Program-made: the position numbers and the translations under genes
From: Channallabes apus
Taxonomy: Eukaryota; Chordata; Actinopteri; Siluriformes; Clariidae
Direction of reading: 5' to 3'
NCBI GenBank assembly: GCA_030522415.1
Contig: CM060121.1
Location: 4,247,476 to 4,311,475, forward strand
Length of the DNA: 64,000 nt
The notes under the pieces: generated by a model
Seen by the model: the letters and a program-made list of their open reading frames with translations, nothing else
Database searches by the model: none
What the model was told of the DNA's origin: nothing
Part shown: positions 41,101 to 49,119 of the stretch, piece by piece
Numbering within the stretch: the first letter of the stretch is position 1
Layout of the letters: the number at the start of each line of letters is the position of its first letter

Positions 41101-44100
41101 AGTCATACCGTGTGTTAGGCTTCCTGTACAAGTTCACGCTGGAAGTCTTTAAGTTAATATGGAGTCCAGTTTGTTATTGGAGGCTCAGGTAGAATGTAGG
41201 AAATTCCAGTCCTGACTATTGAGCGACTACAATGAAGGAGAGTAGAAGCGATTGACATTTACAAAATCACGGTCCAGTGACGAGACTCTTACCCGCAGCA
41301 AAACAATCGAAACGCTTTAAACTTTCTACCTTGATGGTGTCCAAGCACTAGTGAAACCCTGGGATCAGTGCATTAGTGATTATAGATTATATAAAGAAAT
41401 AACGGGAAGTTTTATTGTCATAACGGTGTTCTCGTATTCTGCACACTCAAAAGTCCGGCTTTGACTTGAACGCCTCTTGAATGTATAATAGTGATTTTTT
41501 TCCCTCTCTCTCTCTCTCTTTTTTGCTGTTTATTTAACATTTATGAGAAGAGTCTCGTTTGAAAACCACAGACTCCAGGGTCAGGAGAGTCTTGAAGAGA
41601 AAGGAGGTCACGCTTTGTGGTTTCTTGATGAAATGTGAAATGACAGGCTGTAATTTTACAGAGCGAGAGAGACGATTATTGCAGCTGAGGAGCTAACTTG
41701 TGTCTTGGATGTTAAATCTAACTCTAAACCATTAAAACGTGTGATGTAATGTTTATTAATAAAGCGCTGTATAGCTTTAGATTGGTGATAATTGATGAAT
41801 CGCTGTGGAATAATGCACTGTTATGAGAAAATAATGAACAGTTGCTTGTTGGGCTGCATCGCACAACCCCTGGAGTGCATTCATTATCTTCTAGGTCACA
41901 CAGAGTATTCGGCAAAGTTTATCTAATCTAGGGAGGAAAAAAAAAAAATGTAAAAAGTGGGCAGTAAATACACTCGTTCTATCAGAGAACGAATCAGAAT
42001 TAGAAAGAACAATCCCATAGATATGACAGAGTGGGAGTGCAGGATGTTAGCAAGTGAAGTAAATGAACCATATGAAGGGGGACACCAAGGAGAGTGATGA
42101 GGCTCTGAGGGCCGCGCTGACGGACAGAAGCACCTGCGTCCCGGGCTCAGGTTCAGAGCAGCTGCTCCTCCGCTTAAAGCAGGACAGCAGCGGAGTGCTG
42201 ACATCAGGCCTTTCATCAGACACCATGGACTCCTCCGGTCCTGACAAAATAAAACGTGTCCTTTCACACGTCGAGATCAAAAAACGCTGGGCGCAGGTTC
42301 AACGGGACAAGCTGAAGGAGTATAAACCTGCAAGACAAAATACCAGACGCGCGGCTGTCAAGATACCGAAGTGAGACATCGAATTAAGTTAGACTGAAGT
42401 AGAGGCGAGGAATGTGTAGGCCACGGGTTCACCATTGAACCATTCTCGTCAACTTTCATTTTTATTTCTTCCACTGCCTATTTCAAGGAGGGGGCGGTGT
42501 TTGGGGTGGTGGGGGAGGGGGCTGGAAGACACCATTGCGTCAAGTCCATAAATACTAACCAGGGAAAAGTGAGGAGAGTTCTCAGATGAGAAACTAGACC
42601 CCCTCCGTGTACATGTCTGACGTAAAAAAAAAAAAATAATCCCTTTTGCGTCAGTTTTGACGCGGCTGGGAATCAGATTGGCGTGAAATCGCTTCGTGCT
42701 GAGCGCTTGTCAAGTTTACGTCTCCCGCGGATCGTTAAACGTCAGAAGTCTGTCTGTCTCTGAGGAGAACGTAATCATGAATAAAACCAGGAGAGATAGA
42801 GAGAGATGTGCAAAAAAAAAAAAAAAAAAAAAAAAGGTTATGTTGTGTAATTACAGCTCAGATCTTGTTTGTTAGGTCAAAAATACGATCATGAGAACCA
42901 GACGTCAACGGTAGAAAACTAACGTCGAACATCTGCCGGAAACGTGAAAGCCATAGAACACTTCTGAAGAATTTTCGCCTGGCTCTGTGAGGGAGGGAAA
43001 ATACACAAGCACTAGCGAGACACAAGAACCCACTGTGTGTCGTCCAGGAGTGGACCAGCGGTGCAAGAAATGCCTGGAATGTTAGGAATTCGAGACGATC
43101 AGGGAGATCCTGCACCATATTTGCGTGGTTGGTTGGTTTTTATGGTCAAACATGGACACAAACGCGCAAAAAAAAGGGGGGATAAAAGGTGAAAGCTGAA
43201 ACAATACACTGAGAGGAAACGTAGCTCAGTCGTTTTGCCCATTAAAGATGAAAAAGGCGACGGTGGCGAACGGTGTTGCTCTGACTCAGTGGATGAATCA
43301 CACTCATCGCTCACGTCACGTCACGTCAGACTAACAGCAGCTCGGCCGCGAGTGACTCGCGTTGCTCCTGTGCTAATTAATTACCGTGTCACTCAGAAGG
43401 TGAAGTGACTGGTGATGGGGAAGTGACACATCGCAACACACACACACATACACGTCATGTCTGGGTATCGAAAGAACACCTGAACAATGAACACCTTATT
43501 AAACGTAGATTCCAATGTTCTGGGTTCAATCCCCAATACAGCAGGTGATCTTCGGAAAAAACACCGGCAGCGCAACGCCGCAACGCCGCAACGCCCGGCA
43601 GCAGCGTTGAACATGAGGTCATCAGAAAGCCGTTGCGTGTCGTCTACTTGGCATCCAGGTGATCGTCTCAGTCAGTCGCTGATCTCATCCTTAGCTTCTG
43701 ACTCGTCGGGAGAAAACAGATGCCCGAGTTTCCATAAAGCTCATAAAAGGTGATGAATCCGATCAGAAAATGTGACGCGTGAGAAAAGAACGAAAGAAAA
43801 CAAAAGTTCATGCACGTATGGACACAATTAAGGTCACGTTCTCATTTTGTATTAATTGAAGACGTGTCTGGAATGGCACTCTGGTACTCTCCTGGCACGC
43901 AGGACAACTTCCTAACGCTGGGGACGGAAAGTGTTCGGCGCCAAGCTTTTGAGGCGGCAATAAACTAAGATTTGTTGACCTTTAGCGAAGGACGCGGCAT
44001 CAGAGAAACCAAACAAACCCTCGACATCTCCATGTGAGGCGCGAGAGTGAGCGAGATTGAGAGAGAGCGAGAGAGAGAGAGTTCCGCAGAGGCTTCATTT

Positions 44101-46595
44101 ATGGGTTTGATATCAAGCAGTGACATGTTTGAGAAGGAATGCGAGTGTTGAAACGGCCCGCGCCCGGCTGGAAGCATACGGTTCTCGTTATTCTTCTAGT
44201 CGTGTTTCCTTTTCAGGATTTGTTTGATGCTTTTTGCGAGTTCTGTTCCGCAGGAACAAAGTGCCTCGGGAGTGCATTCAGTTCACTCGTTTCTGCTGCC
44301 ATGGTGGGGGTGCGGGTCCTGACGAGTACAGCGTTTAAAGAATATGTCGAAGAAAAACAAGGACGCTGCGACATCAGGAAACATCTGTCCTTACCGAGCT
44401 TGTGTTCGATGTTCAATAACGAGTCATTCGCTAGAACTTAGCTTTTTTTTTATGCTCCAGATAGTCACTGGGAGTGGCCAAATAGAGAAACAGAAATATA
44501 AATAACATAATAGTCTGATTTTGTTTGGGTCTATGTGGTTGTGTTTCAGCACTGCTCCCCATTTATAAACTGGCGACGGGATCGTGGGCACCCAAGGGCC
44601 GTCTACTCCTGTGGGGACCAAATGCCACCCTGCCTAGTCCTACCACACAGGGAAGCCAATGCAGCACAAACTAAAAGGTATGACAGAAAGGTATCAGAAC
44701 ACCTATAGCATCATTGCCAGCTGCGCACAGGACTGAGAGCAGACCCAAAGTGCTCAAGGCTTCCAAGTTCCACAGGTAACAATCCGATCGAGCATCCATA
44801 GGATGCACCGGACAAACAAGCGCAGCCCACAGAGGACCCACAGCATCCAAAGTGCTAACGTCCCGGTGCAGCACACCAGAGCACTCAGGTCCAGTGGATC
44901 CACGATATGAGGGGTGAGTGTCACTCCAGCACCACAGGCAGCCTAAACCCTTGGTGACTTTAATGTTAATGGTTTAATAGTTATGGCTGATCAGTCAAAG
45001 TGCTTCATGTCTGACGTTCACGCGTGTCGATGTCCCCTGTGCTTGTTTGTATCCAAGTGCTTTATGTCTGTTGCATGTATCTCTGTGGTACTTGAGCAAT
45101 GTGGGACTCAAAGTATGTGGTAGTTAACCCTGTGGTACTTAAAACCTGTAGTACTCAAACCCTGTGGTACACAAACCCCTTGGTAGTTAACCTTGTGGTA
45201 CTCAAACCTTGTGGTACTCAACCCTGTGGTACTCAAACCATGTGGTACTCAACCCTGTGGTACTCAAACCATGTGGTACTCAAAACCCTGTGGTACACAA
45301 ACCCCTTGGTAGTTAACCTTGTGGTACTCAAACCCTGTGGTACACAAACCCCTTGGTAGTTAACCTTGTGGTACTCAAACCCTGTGGTACTCAAACCCCG
45401 TGGTAGTTAACCCTGTGGTAGTTAACCATGTGGTACTCAAACCCTCTGGTAGTTAACCCTGTGGTACTCAAACCCTCTGGTAGTTAACCCTGTGGTACTC
45501 AAACCATGTGGTACTCAAACCATGTGGTAGTTAACCCTGTGGTACTCAAACCCCGTGGTAGTTAACCCTGTGGTACTCAAACCATGTGGTACTCAAACCC
45601 TCTGGTAGTTAACCCTGTGGTACTCAAACCATGTGGTAGTTAACCCTGTGGTACTCAAACCATGTGGTACTCAAACCCTCTGGTAGTTAACCATGTGGTA
45701 CTCAAACCATGTGGTACTCAAACCCCGTGGTAATCAAACAATTCTAACCCAAAACCGTGTGGTACTCAAACCATGTGGTACTCAAACAATTCTAACCCAA
45801 AACCCTGTGGTAGTTATCCCAGTGGTACCCAAACCCTGTGGTACTCAAACCTTGTTGTACTCAAAAAAACGGTCAAAAACACCATGTTGTTTTATTTAAA
45901 GTTGAATAATCGCATAATGTTTCCAAAGTCAGTGAGTTTCAATCGTTTTAAATAATCATGATCTCAGTAACAACTAAAACAATCGAGCAATCAAGCTTCA
46001 TGTCACAAAGTTCACTTGTGTCCTTTCGGGTTGTGCTTTATGCACAGAGCTCACATGCGTCCGTGATTTCATAGATCAACTAAATCTTTATGTTTCATAC
46101 CTAGTTTAATACCGATTTAAACTGTCACCACTCATGAGCTTCTCATTTGTGAGGAGACGTCCTAAGGTTGTCGGAGCTTCGCAGCCGTGCAGAGACACAG
46201 ACCGTCACGATGAAGTCAAAAACGCGAAATATACTGAAGCTGAATACGAACACGTTGCTACTCTGGTCACGTCCGAAGAGCATTTATTCACTGAGTGATA
46301 AAAAGACGACATAACAGAAATGTTTTTGTTTTGGGGGGAAAATGTGTGTGTGCGAGACTGTGTATGTGTGTTCCAGCCTCCTCTCCCGGCTGGCGGTTTC
46401 TTTGGTGACGTCTCCGCAAAACATTCCACAGATTAGTAGTAGGGAGTAAAGTCGGACGTTTTTTTTTTTTTTTTGGTAGGTAAGATGGACGAAACTCACC
46501 CTGGACACGGTGAGAGGCATGCTGAAATCCTTTCCTCCTTGGAGTCGGAAACCCCACGGCGCCGGGCCGCTCAGCGTCACGCTGTACACGCTCAT
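12681..46595 (-). CDS. pdlim7: PDZ and LIM domain protein 7 (Enigma), complete coding region
   Basis: Scaffold protein of actin stress fibres and muscle Z-discs; family members bind alpha-actinin or tropomyosin through PDZ and kinases through LIM domains. Twelve coding exons on the - strand: 46595-46500, 38090-37939, 29318-29291, 28420-28227, 24744-24590, 22640-22604, 15808-15753, 15137-14906, 14623-14443, 14102-13982, 13171-13056 and 12767-12681. They total 1455 bp, giving 484 aa plus stop, and every phase matches. Order: PDZ (residues 1-83, carboxylate loop PWGF), microexon, ZM-like region, linker with [13 protein letters not shown], then three LIM domains ending [10 protein letters not shown]. 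The end [20 protein letters not shown] and the linker identify PDLIM7 rather than PDLIM5 or LDB3. It converges on unc5a, and its 5' end faces cltb. Confidence 0.95.
13056..13171 (-). CDS. pdlim7: pdlim7 exon: LIM2/LIM3 junction
   Basis: 116 bp. Acceptor GCGGGGCAG-type (CCCCGCAG), donor GTAAGT. Encodes [20 protein letters not shown] through [10 protein letters not shown], the first zinc finger of LIM3. The first two bases complete the Asp of CERD. Confidence 0.95.
13982..14102 (-). CDS. pdlim7: pdlim7 exon: LIM2
   Basis: 121 bp encoding [20 protein letters not shown] through GEPYCER plus one base. The acceptor CGCCAG follows a long CT microsatellite (14106-14137 as GA on the + strand). The donor is GTGAGA. 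Confidence 0.95.
14443..14623 (-). CDS. pdlim7: pdlim7 exon: LIM1 to start of LIM2
   Basis: 181 bp encoding [18 protein letters not shown] through [10 protein letters not shown]. Acceptor TTTGCAG preceded by a short TG run, donor GTGAGC. In LIM1 the usual His-x2-Cys is His-Pro-Glu-Glu, as I recall for mammalian PDLIM7 too. Confidence 0.95.
14906..15137 (-). CDS. pdlim7: pdlim7 exon: linker and start of LIM1
   Basis: 232 bp. Encodes [31 protein letters not shown] and CAACNKIIR. Acceptor CTGCGCAG, donor GTACTG. The Pro-rich stretch before LIM1 matches the known PDLIM7 linker (SRPPWxxDPxFAxRYxPDKTSTV). Confidence 0.94.
15240..15557 (-). mobile_element. tRNA-derived SINE-like copy
   Basis: Same family as the 17.8 kb copy. 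On the - strand, a head near 15557 with GTAGTGGTTAGCACTGTCGG, the phrases GGAGTTTGCATGTTCTCCCC and TTTCCTCCCACTTTCC, and a CA/GT microsatellite. The outer part toward 15240 is eroded. Lies in a pdlim7 intron. Confidence 0.75.
15753..15808 (-). CDS. pdlim7: pdlim7 small linker exon
   Basis: 56 bp encoding [18 protein letters not shown] between split codons. It joins AG|C to give Ser from the 22604-22640 exon and G|CT to give Ala in the next exon. Its acceptor CCACAG directly follows a CT microsatellite (15812-15857). Confidence 0.88.
17233..18265. mobile_element. Old hAT-type nonautonomous element interrupted by a SINE
   Basis: The right end has AAAAAGTAACGCCCCCCAAC followed by ACTGG, and the left end has CAATTGCTGGGTCACTTGCA followed by AAGTAA. 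This is the familiar fish terminal theme (CAGTGTTGGG with TTACTTT stretches) in diverged form. The interior is broken by the SINE at 17771-18120. A 20-bp unit GTGAGATAGGGGTATTAGTA is tandemly doubled near 17626-17665. No clean target-site duplication seen. Confidence 0.55.
17756..18135 (-). mobile_element. Full-length tRNA-derived SINE with perfect 15-bp target-site duplication
   Basis: The direct repeat AAAGGAGTTTTCATT lies at 17756-17770 and 18121-18135 and exactly brackets the element at 17771-18120. On the - strand it starts GGGCGGCGCGGTGGTGTAGT, then an A-box-like TAGTGGTTAGCACTGTCG and a B-box-like GGGTTCGATTCCC. The body has the CCAATCCATCGCAGGGCA and AACATGC/GCATGTT phrases, and the tail is an ATTC/GAAT tetranucleotide run. 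The complete tail and perfect duplication suggest it is younger than the other copies here. Confidence 0.9.
18766..19015. repeat. Dispersed repeat shared with cltb intron 1
   Basis: TCTGACTGGACAAGAG, GTGTGGAACAAGGGAT and AGCTTTCCATTTGGGAT recur in related form at 58690-58760 and 59600-59735. I cannot name the family. Confidence 0.55.
19583..19704. repeat. Near-palindromic 122-bp hairpin element
   Basis: The left arm starts AGGTGAAAGTACAGTGTG and the right arm ends CATACTGTACTTTCACCTG. The arms stay complementary inward to GGCGAACAA and TTGTTCGTCTTT with a loop of only a few bases. Looks like a palindromic MITE or other fold-back sequence. Confidence 0.8.
19768..19959. mobile_element. Short hAT-type MITE
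   Basis: 192 bp with terminal TAGAGGTGGG and CCACCTCTG. It is flanked by GTTGGCGG (19760-19767) and GTTGTCGG (19960-19967), a 7/8 match of the 8-bp duplication typical of hAT elements. The interior has TTACTTGAGTAC-type palindromes known from this fish group. Confidence 0.7.
20803..20868. repeat. GT dinucleotide microsatellite
   Basis: Roughly 30 GT units in a pdlim7 intron. Likely polymorphic; no other content. Confidence 0.95.
21441..21446 (-). terminator. pdlim7: Candidate poly(A) signal of the short pdlim7 form
   Basis: TTTATT on the + strand (AATAAA on the -), about 700 bp past the stop of the alternative terminal exon. Two similar signals lie near 21352 and 21380. Which one is used is unknown. 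Confidence 0.35.
22149..22245 (-). CDS. pdlim7: pdlim7 alternative terminal exon (LIM-less isoform)
   Basis: The acceptor CTCTGGCAG at 22246 is followed by GGAAAAG. With the AG of exon 22640-22604 it reads [20 protein letters not shown], then [12 protein letters not shown] and TGA. This matches the C-terminus I remember for the short human PDLIM7 isoform (REKYVLELQSPRYTRLRDWH...). Its use gives a 252-residue protein with PDZ and linker but no LIM domains. The competing choice is to skip it and join 15808. The acceptor is preceded by a CT/CCT-rich repeat. Confidence 0.85.
22604..22640 (-). CDS. pdlim7: pdlim7 37-bp linker exon
   Basis: Encodes [12 protein letters not shown] between split codons (A|TG at its start, AG| at its end). 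Acceptor TCCTCAG, donor GTAAAT. It is the branch point: the AG end fits both the terminal exon at 22245 (Arg) and the long-form exon at 15808 (Ser). Confidence 0.9.
22960..23095 (-). mobile_element. Tc1/mariner-like relic, copy 1
   Basis: TCTAGATTCTACAAC, ACTATGAAATAACACG, AACAGCCAGTTGATTTAT and GACGCCAGCTTCAGAAATCA are shared, in the same order, with 24073-24221. The phrase GGTGATTTCTGAAGCTGG on the - strand is common in fish Tc1-type copies. Confidence 0.6.
24015..24225 (-). mobile_element. Tc1/mariner-like relic, copy 2
   Basis: Same sequence as copy 1, plus one end with AAAAAGTTTGGACACGCCCT. That is the usual GTGTCCAAACTTTT terminal phrase of these fish elements. Fragment only; no transposase reading frame. 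Confidence 0.65.
24590..24744 (-). CDS. pdlim7: pdlim7 exon: conserved linker
   Basis: 155 bp encoding [40 protein letters not shown] and [11 protein letters not shown]. Acceptor CACGTAG, donor GTAAGA. The EDTxDWxPRTGTxQSRSFRI core is diagnostic of the Enigma linker. Confidence 0.94.
25027..25130. mobile_element. hAT-type end fragment
   Basis: AGGGCTGCACGACACACAC resembles the TAGGGCTGCACGATAT end of the intact element at 29.9 kb but is diverged, and its partner end is not identifiable. Confidence 0.35.
27305..27362. repeat. Compound CA/TA microsatellite
   Basis: CA units (27305-27332) followed by ATATATGTGTATATAT up to 27362, in a pdlim7 intron. Confidence 0.9.
28002..28042. repeat. GA microsatellite
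   Basis: About 20 GA units about 185 bp downstream (transcript sense) of exon 28227-28420. Another GA run of about 30 units lies at 28722-28781. Confidence 0.95.
28227..28420 (-). CDS. pdlim7: pdlim7 exon: ZM-like region
   Basis: 194 bp encoding [37 protein letters not shown] through STPPSEN plus GG. The segment [18 protein letters not shown] corresponds to the conserved PRYTFAPS..LNKTARPFG segment of PDLIM7 and resembles the ZASP-like motif of the family. Acceptor CCCTCAG, donor GTATGT. Confidence 0.94.
29291..29318 (-). CDS. pdlim7: pdlim7 28-bp microexon
   Basis: The acceptor TTTAAACAG and donor GTAAAC bracket 28 bases that read A-SQSGGEQK after completing the Arg split codon. The phase is forced: the PDZ exon ends with two extra bases and the 28420 exon starts in phase 0, so an exon of 3n+1 is required here and this one fits. 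It corresponds to the AQPVQSKPQK stretch after the PDZ domain in the human protein. An internal GTGAAC could act as an alternative donor, but that would shift the frame. Confidence 0.82.
29732..29771. repeat. Long A homopolymer
   Basis: About 40 A bases on the + strand, in a pdlim7 intron. Confidence 0.9.
29921..31000. mobile_element. Intact-ended nonautonomous hAT element
   Basis: Terminal TAGGGCTGCACGATAT at 29921-29936 and its inverse ATATCGTGCAGCCCTA at 30985-31000. A perfect 8-bp target-site duplication ATAACTAT lies at 29913-29920 and 31001-31008. Subterminal GCGATAACGATAT motifs occur at both ends. There is no transposase frame. The interior holds a CpG-rich segment (30440-30720) and a TA microsatellite of about 30 units (30774-30836). 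Confidence 0.92.
31085..31470. repeat. Degenerate AAGTTACTAAGT repeat, part 1
   Basis: A patchy array of short words AAGTAAGTTACTAAGTAGG, ACTAAGTAAG and similar, with no fixed period left. It resumes at 32640. Confidence 0.75.
31471..32640. other. pdlim7: Unique pdlim7 intron sequence between two repeat tracts
   Basis: About 1.2 kb without the AAGTTACT words. No exon with matching splice sites and phase is seen on either strand. Unassigned. Confidence 0.6.
32641..33700. repeat. Degenerate AAGTTACTAAGT repeat, part 2
   Basis: Over 1 kb of words such as TTACTAAGTAAG, AAGTTACTAAGTTACTAAAC and CTAAGTAAGTC. It reads as an old tandem array that has decayed by point changes. Confidence 0.8.
34936..35225 (-). 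mobile_element. Tc1-like relic
   Basis: AAGTTTGGGATCACTTTC, TTTCTACATTGCAAAACAAT, ATCTCCTTTGAACAGTTGAT and GGTGATTTCTGAAGCTGGT are the ordered phrases of common fish Tc1-type copies. No open transposase frame remains. Confidence 0.6.
35635..36095 (-). mobile_element. Second tRNA-derived SINE-like family
   Basis: On the - strand it begins CGAGTGGCTTGGTGGTAAAG with a B-box-like GGTTGGAACCCC. A body follows with two copies of a CCAATCAG motif, GGGAGGCACT and TTTGGAGGAAACACG. Different sequence from the 17.8 kb family. Confidence 0.65.
37220..37251. repeat. GT microsatellite
   Basis: About 16 GT units in pdlim7 intron 2. Confidence 0.9.
37939..38090 (-). CDS. pdlim7: pdlim7 exon: second half of PDZ
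   Basis: 152 bp encoding [39 protein letters not shown] and [11 protein letters not shown] plus AG. The donor is GTACAC. The acceptor TAG is preceded only by a TG microsatellite (CA on the + strand, 38092-38116), not by a polypyrimidine tract. Confidence 0.94.
39840..40190. repeat. Fold-back element
   Basis: CAGTAAAACCTAACCGCTGT at 39878-39897 is inverted as AACAGCTGTTAGGTTTTACT at 40106-40125. Looser complementarity extends outward (TTCCAGAAAAACTC against GAGTTTTCTGGGAA). Resembles a palindromic MITE. Confidence 0.6.
42063..42374 (+). CDS. Unrecognised 103-aa reading frame in a pdlim7 intron (doubtful)
   Basis: Single open frame, ATG at 42063 preceded immediately by an in-frame TAA, ending TGA. 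The product is hydrophilic: an acidic/Ser-rich first half, then a basic C-terminal part with [20 protein letters not shown] and a Lys/Arg-rich end. The codons look protein-like (CTG, GAG, GCC, AAG preferred) and it is not built from simple repeats. I recognise no domain. It could be a small nested gene, a retrocopy fragment, or chance. No promoter or splice sites stand out. Confidence 0.3.
   Translation: MNHMKGDTKESDEALRAALTDRSTCVPGSGSEQLLLRLKQDSSGVLTSGLSSDTMDSSGPDKIKRVLSHVEIKKRWAQVQRDKLKEYKPARQNTRRAAVKIPK
44550..44950. other. Compositionally distinct unassigned stretch
   Basis: Less AT-rich than its surroundings and free of simple repeats, with phrases like CACCCAAGGGCCGTCTACTC. It looks like an old transposon piece, but I cannot place the family. 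Confidence 0.35.
45096..45870. repeat. 15-17 bp minisatellite
   Basis: About 45 units alternating between GTGGTACTCAAACCCT and GTGGTAGTTAACCCT types, with variants ACACAAACCCCTTG and AACAATTCTAACCCAAAACC. It gives long but meaningless frames. Inside the largest intron between the two PDZ exons. Confidence 0.95.
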
Positions 46596-46598
46596 GGC
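46500..46598 (-). CDS. pdlim7: pdlim7 first recognised coding exon: PDZ start
   Basis: ATG at 46595-46593 followed by [20 protein letters not shown] and [11 protein letters not shown], 32 codons in phase 0, donor GTGAGT. PWGF is the PDZ peptide-binding loop. The acceptor CACACAG lies three bases before ATG, so an upstream exon exists. Confidence 0.92.
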
Positions 46599-47909
46599 CT
46601 GTGTGTGAGACAGAGAGAAAAAGGGAGGACAGATGAGTGGAGGGAGATGGAATACAGTCTTCTTTCATTACGTCGCAATAATCGCCAAAGTGGGGGTGAA
46701 AGCAAAACACAGACGAACCGACACCTCCATCGAATATTCTGATGGGGAAAGTTTTTTTTACTGGACTTTTACTGGACTCGGCAGCGTTTCTCGTCTCGCG
46801 ATCAGAGATTTCCCTGACGCAGCATCCTCACCGGCGTGATTTTAAAGCTAAATTAAACCGTAATTAAGATTTTACAACTAATTTCACACACTGAAGAATA
46901 CATCTGTCTATAAATCCGATGCTCATCATGACGCTTATTCCGATACAGGAATCGATTACGGCCTGAAAAGGAAGACGGCCGATCGGCGCCAGCGATCGTT
47001 TCTCTTTTTAAACGATACGCTGCTTTATTGGATATTCAGACAGACAGTTTATCGATCCTGAAGGAAACTTTTCTCCGTTCCACTGCATCAGCGTGAAACA
47101 CTTCACATGTCATATCACCGGTAGCGCGTTAGAACTTGCGAGCGCAGAGCCGCGTTCTAACGTGCTCGGAGGTCTTTCTCTGTTATTTAAAGCTGCGACG
47201 CGCTCGCTTCGGGAAGCCGGCCAGCTTATTTTGAGCGTGTCATAAAAGCTACAGTTGTCGTTATGCTCTGTAAGTTTTTGCACGCGGACAGAGACGATCA
47301 GAAGAACAAACTCATGATGTTGCGATGGCACTTTATCTTTAACATATATTAAAACCTCACACGTGAATGCTTTTAAAGAAGACGCTCATATCGGTGCCTT
47401 CTCTCGGCTACAATTTCCCGAGTGTGTTTGCATACACTTGCTGTTTTAGTTACTTTGGAGTTTGGAGGTCTGAGAACAAACAGCCTGAAGGATGAGAAAC
47501 CTGAGATAACTATGAGGCAGAGAAACGTGCAAATGAAAGCATTCGAGACACACTGCTGATAAAAATAAAATAAAAAAAAACTATTAATAATAACACGAGA
47601 CACAACAACCAGCTGGTTAAAGCAAAAAAATAAAAGTAAAATAAATTTTTTTTTAAGAAAAGAGACCTCCGCGTCCAATCCGTGCCGCCGACCTACCTCG
47701 CAGAAAGGGCCGAATGAAGGCACTGGAAAAACCCGGAAAGGTGCAAGGTTCAGTGCTGGTTCTGGAAACGAGTGCGACCCTCCGACTCTCCGGCCTTTGC
47801 GTCGGGGGTGAGGCTTTACGTCTCGTCCCCTCTCCAAGGGCTATATAAGGAATGTAAAACTACACCAAACTATTTCAGCCCAACACCCACATGAGTCACG
47901 CAGAGAGAC

Positions 47910-47910
<1 letters not shown>

Positions 47911-47956
<46 letters not shown>

Positions 47957-48120
47957 GAGAGAGGGGGGGAGAGGGGGGGAGAGTGAGAGAGAGAGACAGA
48001 AAACCAACTCGTACACATTTTCTGGCTCCGGTGAGACCGATGAATAAGCGCAGGGAGGCGTCCAAAAAGACAAGAAGGACGAGGAGAAGAAGGAGAAGGA
48101 GGAGGAGGAGGAGGAGGAGA
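47911..48120. repeat. GA and GGA simple repeats
   Basis: GA units (47917-47953), GGGGGA-type blocks (47954-47985) and GGA/AGG units (48076-48121). They produce Ser/Leu-rich or Arg-rich frames that are artefacts. Confidence 0.9.
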
Positions 48121-48982
48121 GGAGCGAGGGAACATTCCACTCAAGCAAGAGTTACCAGGCATTTTACATCACCGCATACGAAGTTGAAAAGAGACGTGCT
48201 GAGCGCAGGGCCGGTGATGAAACGGATAAACGGTTATAATAAACAACGTCCCGTTTGATTGCACCGGGTTTCCTGCTGTGGGAAAACACTGGCGTTATTC
48301 TGGCGCGCGGCTTATTCTTCAAGGTGTAGCTTTCACATTTGACCTTTGATCCAAGTCGAGGTCTAATAAAAAAGTCAAACCTCGCGGGTCGTGAAACAAA
48401 CAAATTTTAAACTCTATTATTTTGTTCCTTTCTTTCGTTTCAAACCGCAGCATTTTTTTTTTAACAGAGTATAACACCTTTCCAAAACCAAAAAAAACCC
48501 TCTCTGGACATTGTGTACTTGGCAAACAGAAGGTGTTGATGTAGGTACATGTTGCACGCTGGTGATAGAGCTGTGGCTCATCTGGGCAGCTCACGGTCAC
48601 GAAACCCGTACGTTACACACAATTGTTTTAGTAAAGATTGCTAGCTTGGATAATTTTTTTAAAACCCTCTGATGTCCCAGGTTTAGGGTTTGTTTGACAG
48701 CTTGCAAATGTTCTGAAAACAACATTGAAGTAACGTTATTGCATGGCTGCTTAAAAGGAAAAAAAAAGGAATTTAAAAAAAGCCTCAAAGCATTCCTTCT
48801 CTCACTGGTAATACCCTCACTCCTGAGTCGTCATTGTACTTCACAAAAATGGCAAAGTGTCAACAGGAAGTCGTTAACCTAAAAAAAAAAAAAAAAAAAA
48901 GCACATCCGAGCTAACCTCAAAAGAAATCCCTTCCCAATCTCGTTATAAATAAGACCCGGGACGGTCGTTAACCGTCCTCAC

Positions 48983-49090
48983 CTGGATCTGGACCAATAA
49001 ATCTACAGTTCCTGATGCAACAGACATGATGTATCTGCGTTTTCAATTCTGAAACTCAAAACCTTCCTCGCGCAGGAAACTCGTCTAGTG
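48983..49090 (-). CDS. pdlim7: Candidate upstream first exon of pdlim7 with in-frame ATG
   Basis: Reading the - strand: TTTAAAAG (49112-49119) as a TATA-like box, then about 60 bases, then ATG at 49027-49025. Fifteen codons (MSVASGTVDLLVQIQ) follow, up to a strong donor CCAG|GTGAGG at 48983. Spliced to 46598 it continues in frame as A then the ATG of the known start. An in-frame TGA lies 15 bases upstream of this ATG, so the frame is closed 5'. It may be 5'UTR or an alternative N-terminus. No transcript evidence. Confidence 0.42.
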
Positions 49091-49111
49091 ACGAGCGGCA
49101 GGGAAGAGAGC

Positions 49112-49119
49112 TTTTAAAG
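49112..49119 (-). promoter_or_regulatory. pdlim7: TATA-like box of the candidate pdlim7 promoter
   Basis: CTTTTAAA on the + strand, TTTAAAAG on the -. It lies about 30 bases upstream of a plausible start around 49083-49090. Confidence 0.3.

Noticed and set aside
45099..45955. Long frames with [13 protein letters not shown] repeats
   Set aside because: Translation of the 15-17 bp minisatellite.
12681..46595. Assignment to pdlim5 or ldb3
   Set aside because: The C-terminus HAFS and the EDTxDWxPRTGT linker fit PDLIM7; the others end in KKHAH-type tails.
47841..48258. Ser/Leu-rich and poly-Arg frames on both strands
   Set aside because: Products of GA, GGGGGA and GGA simple repeats.
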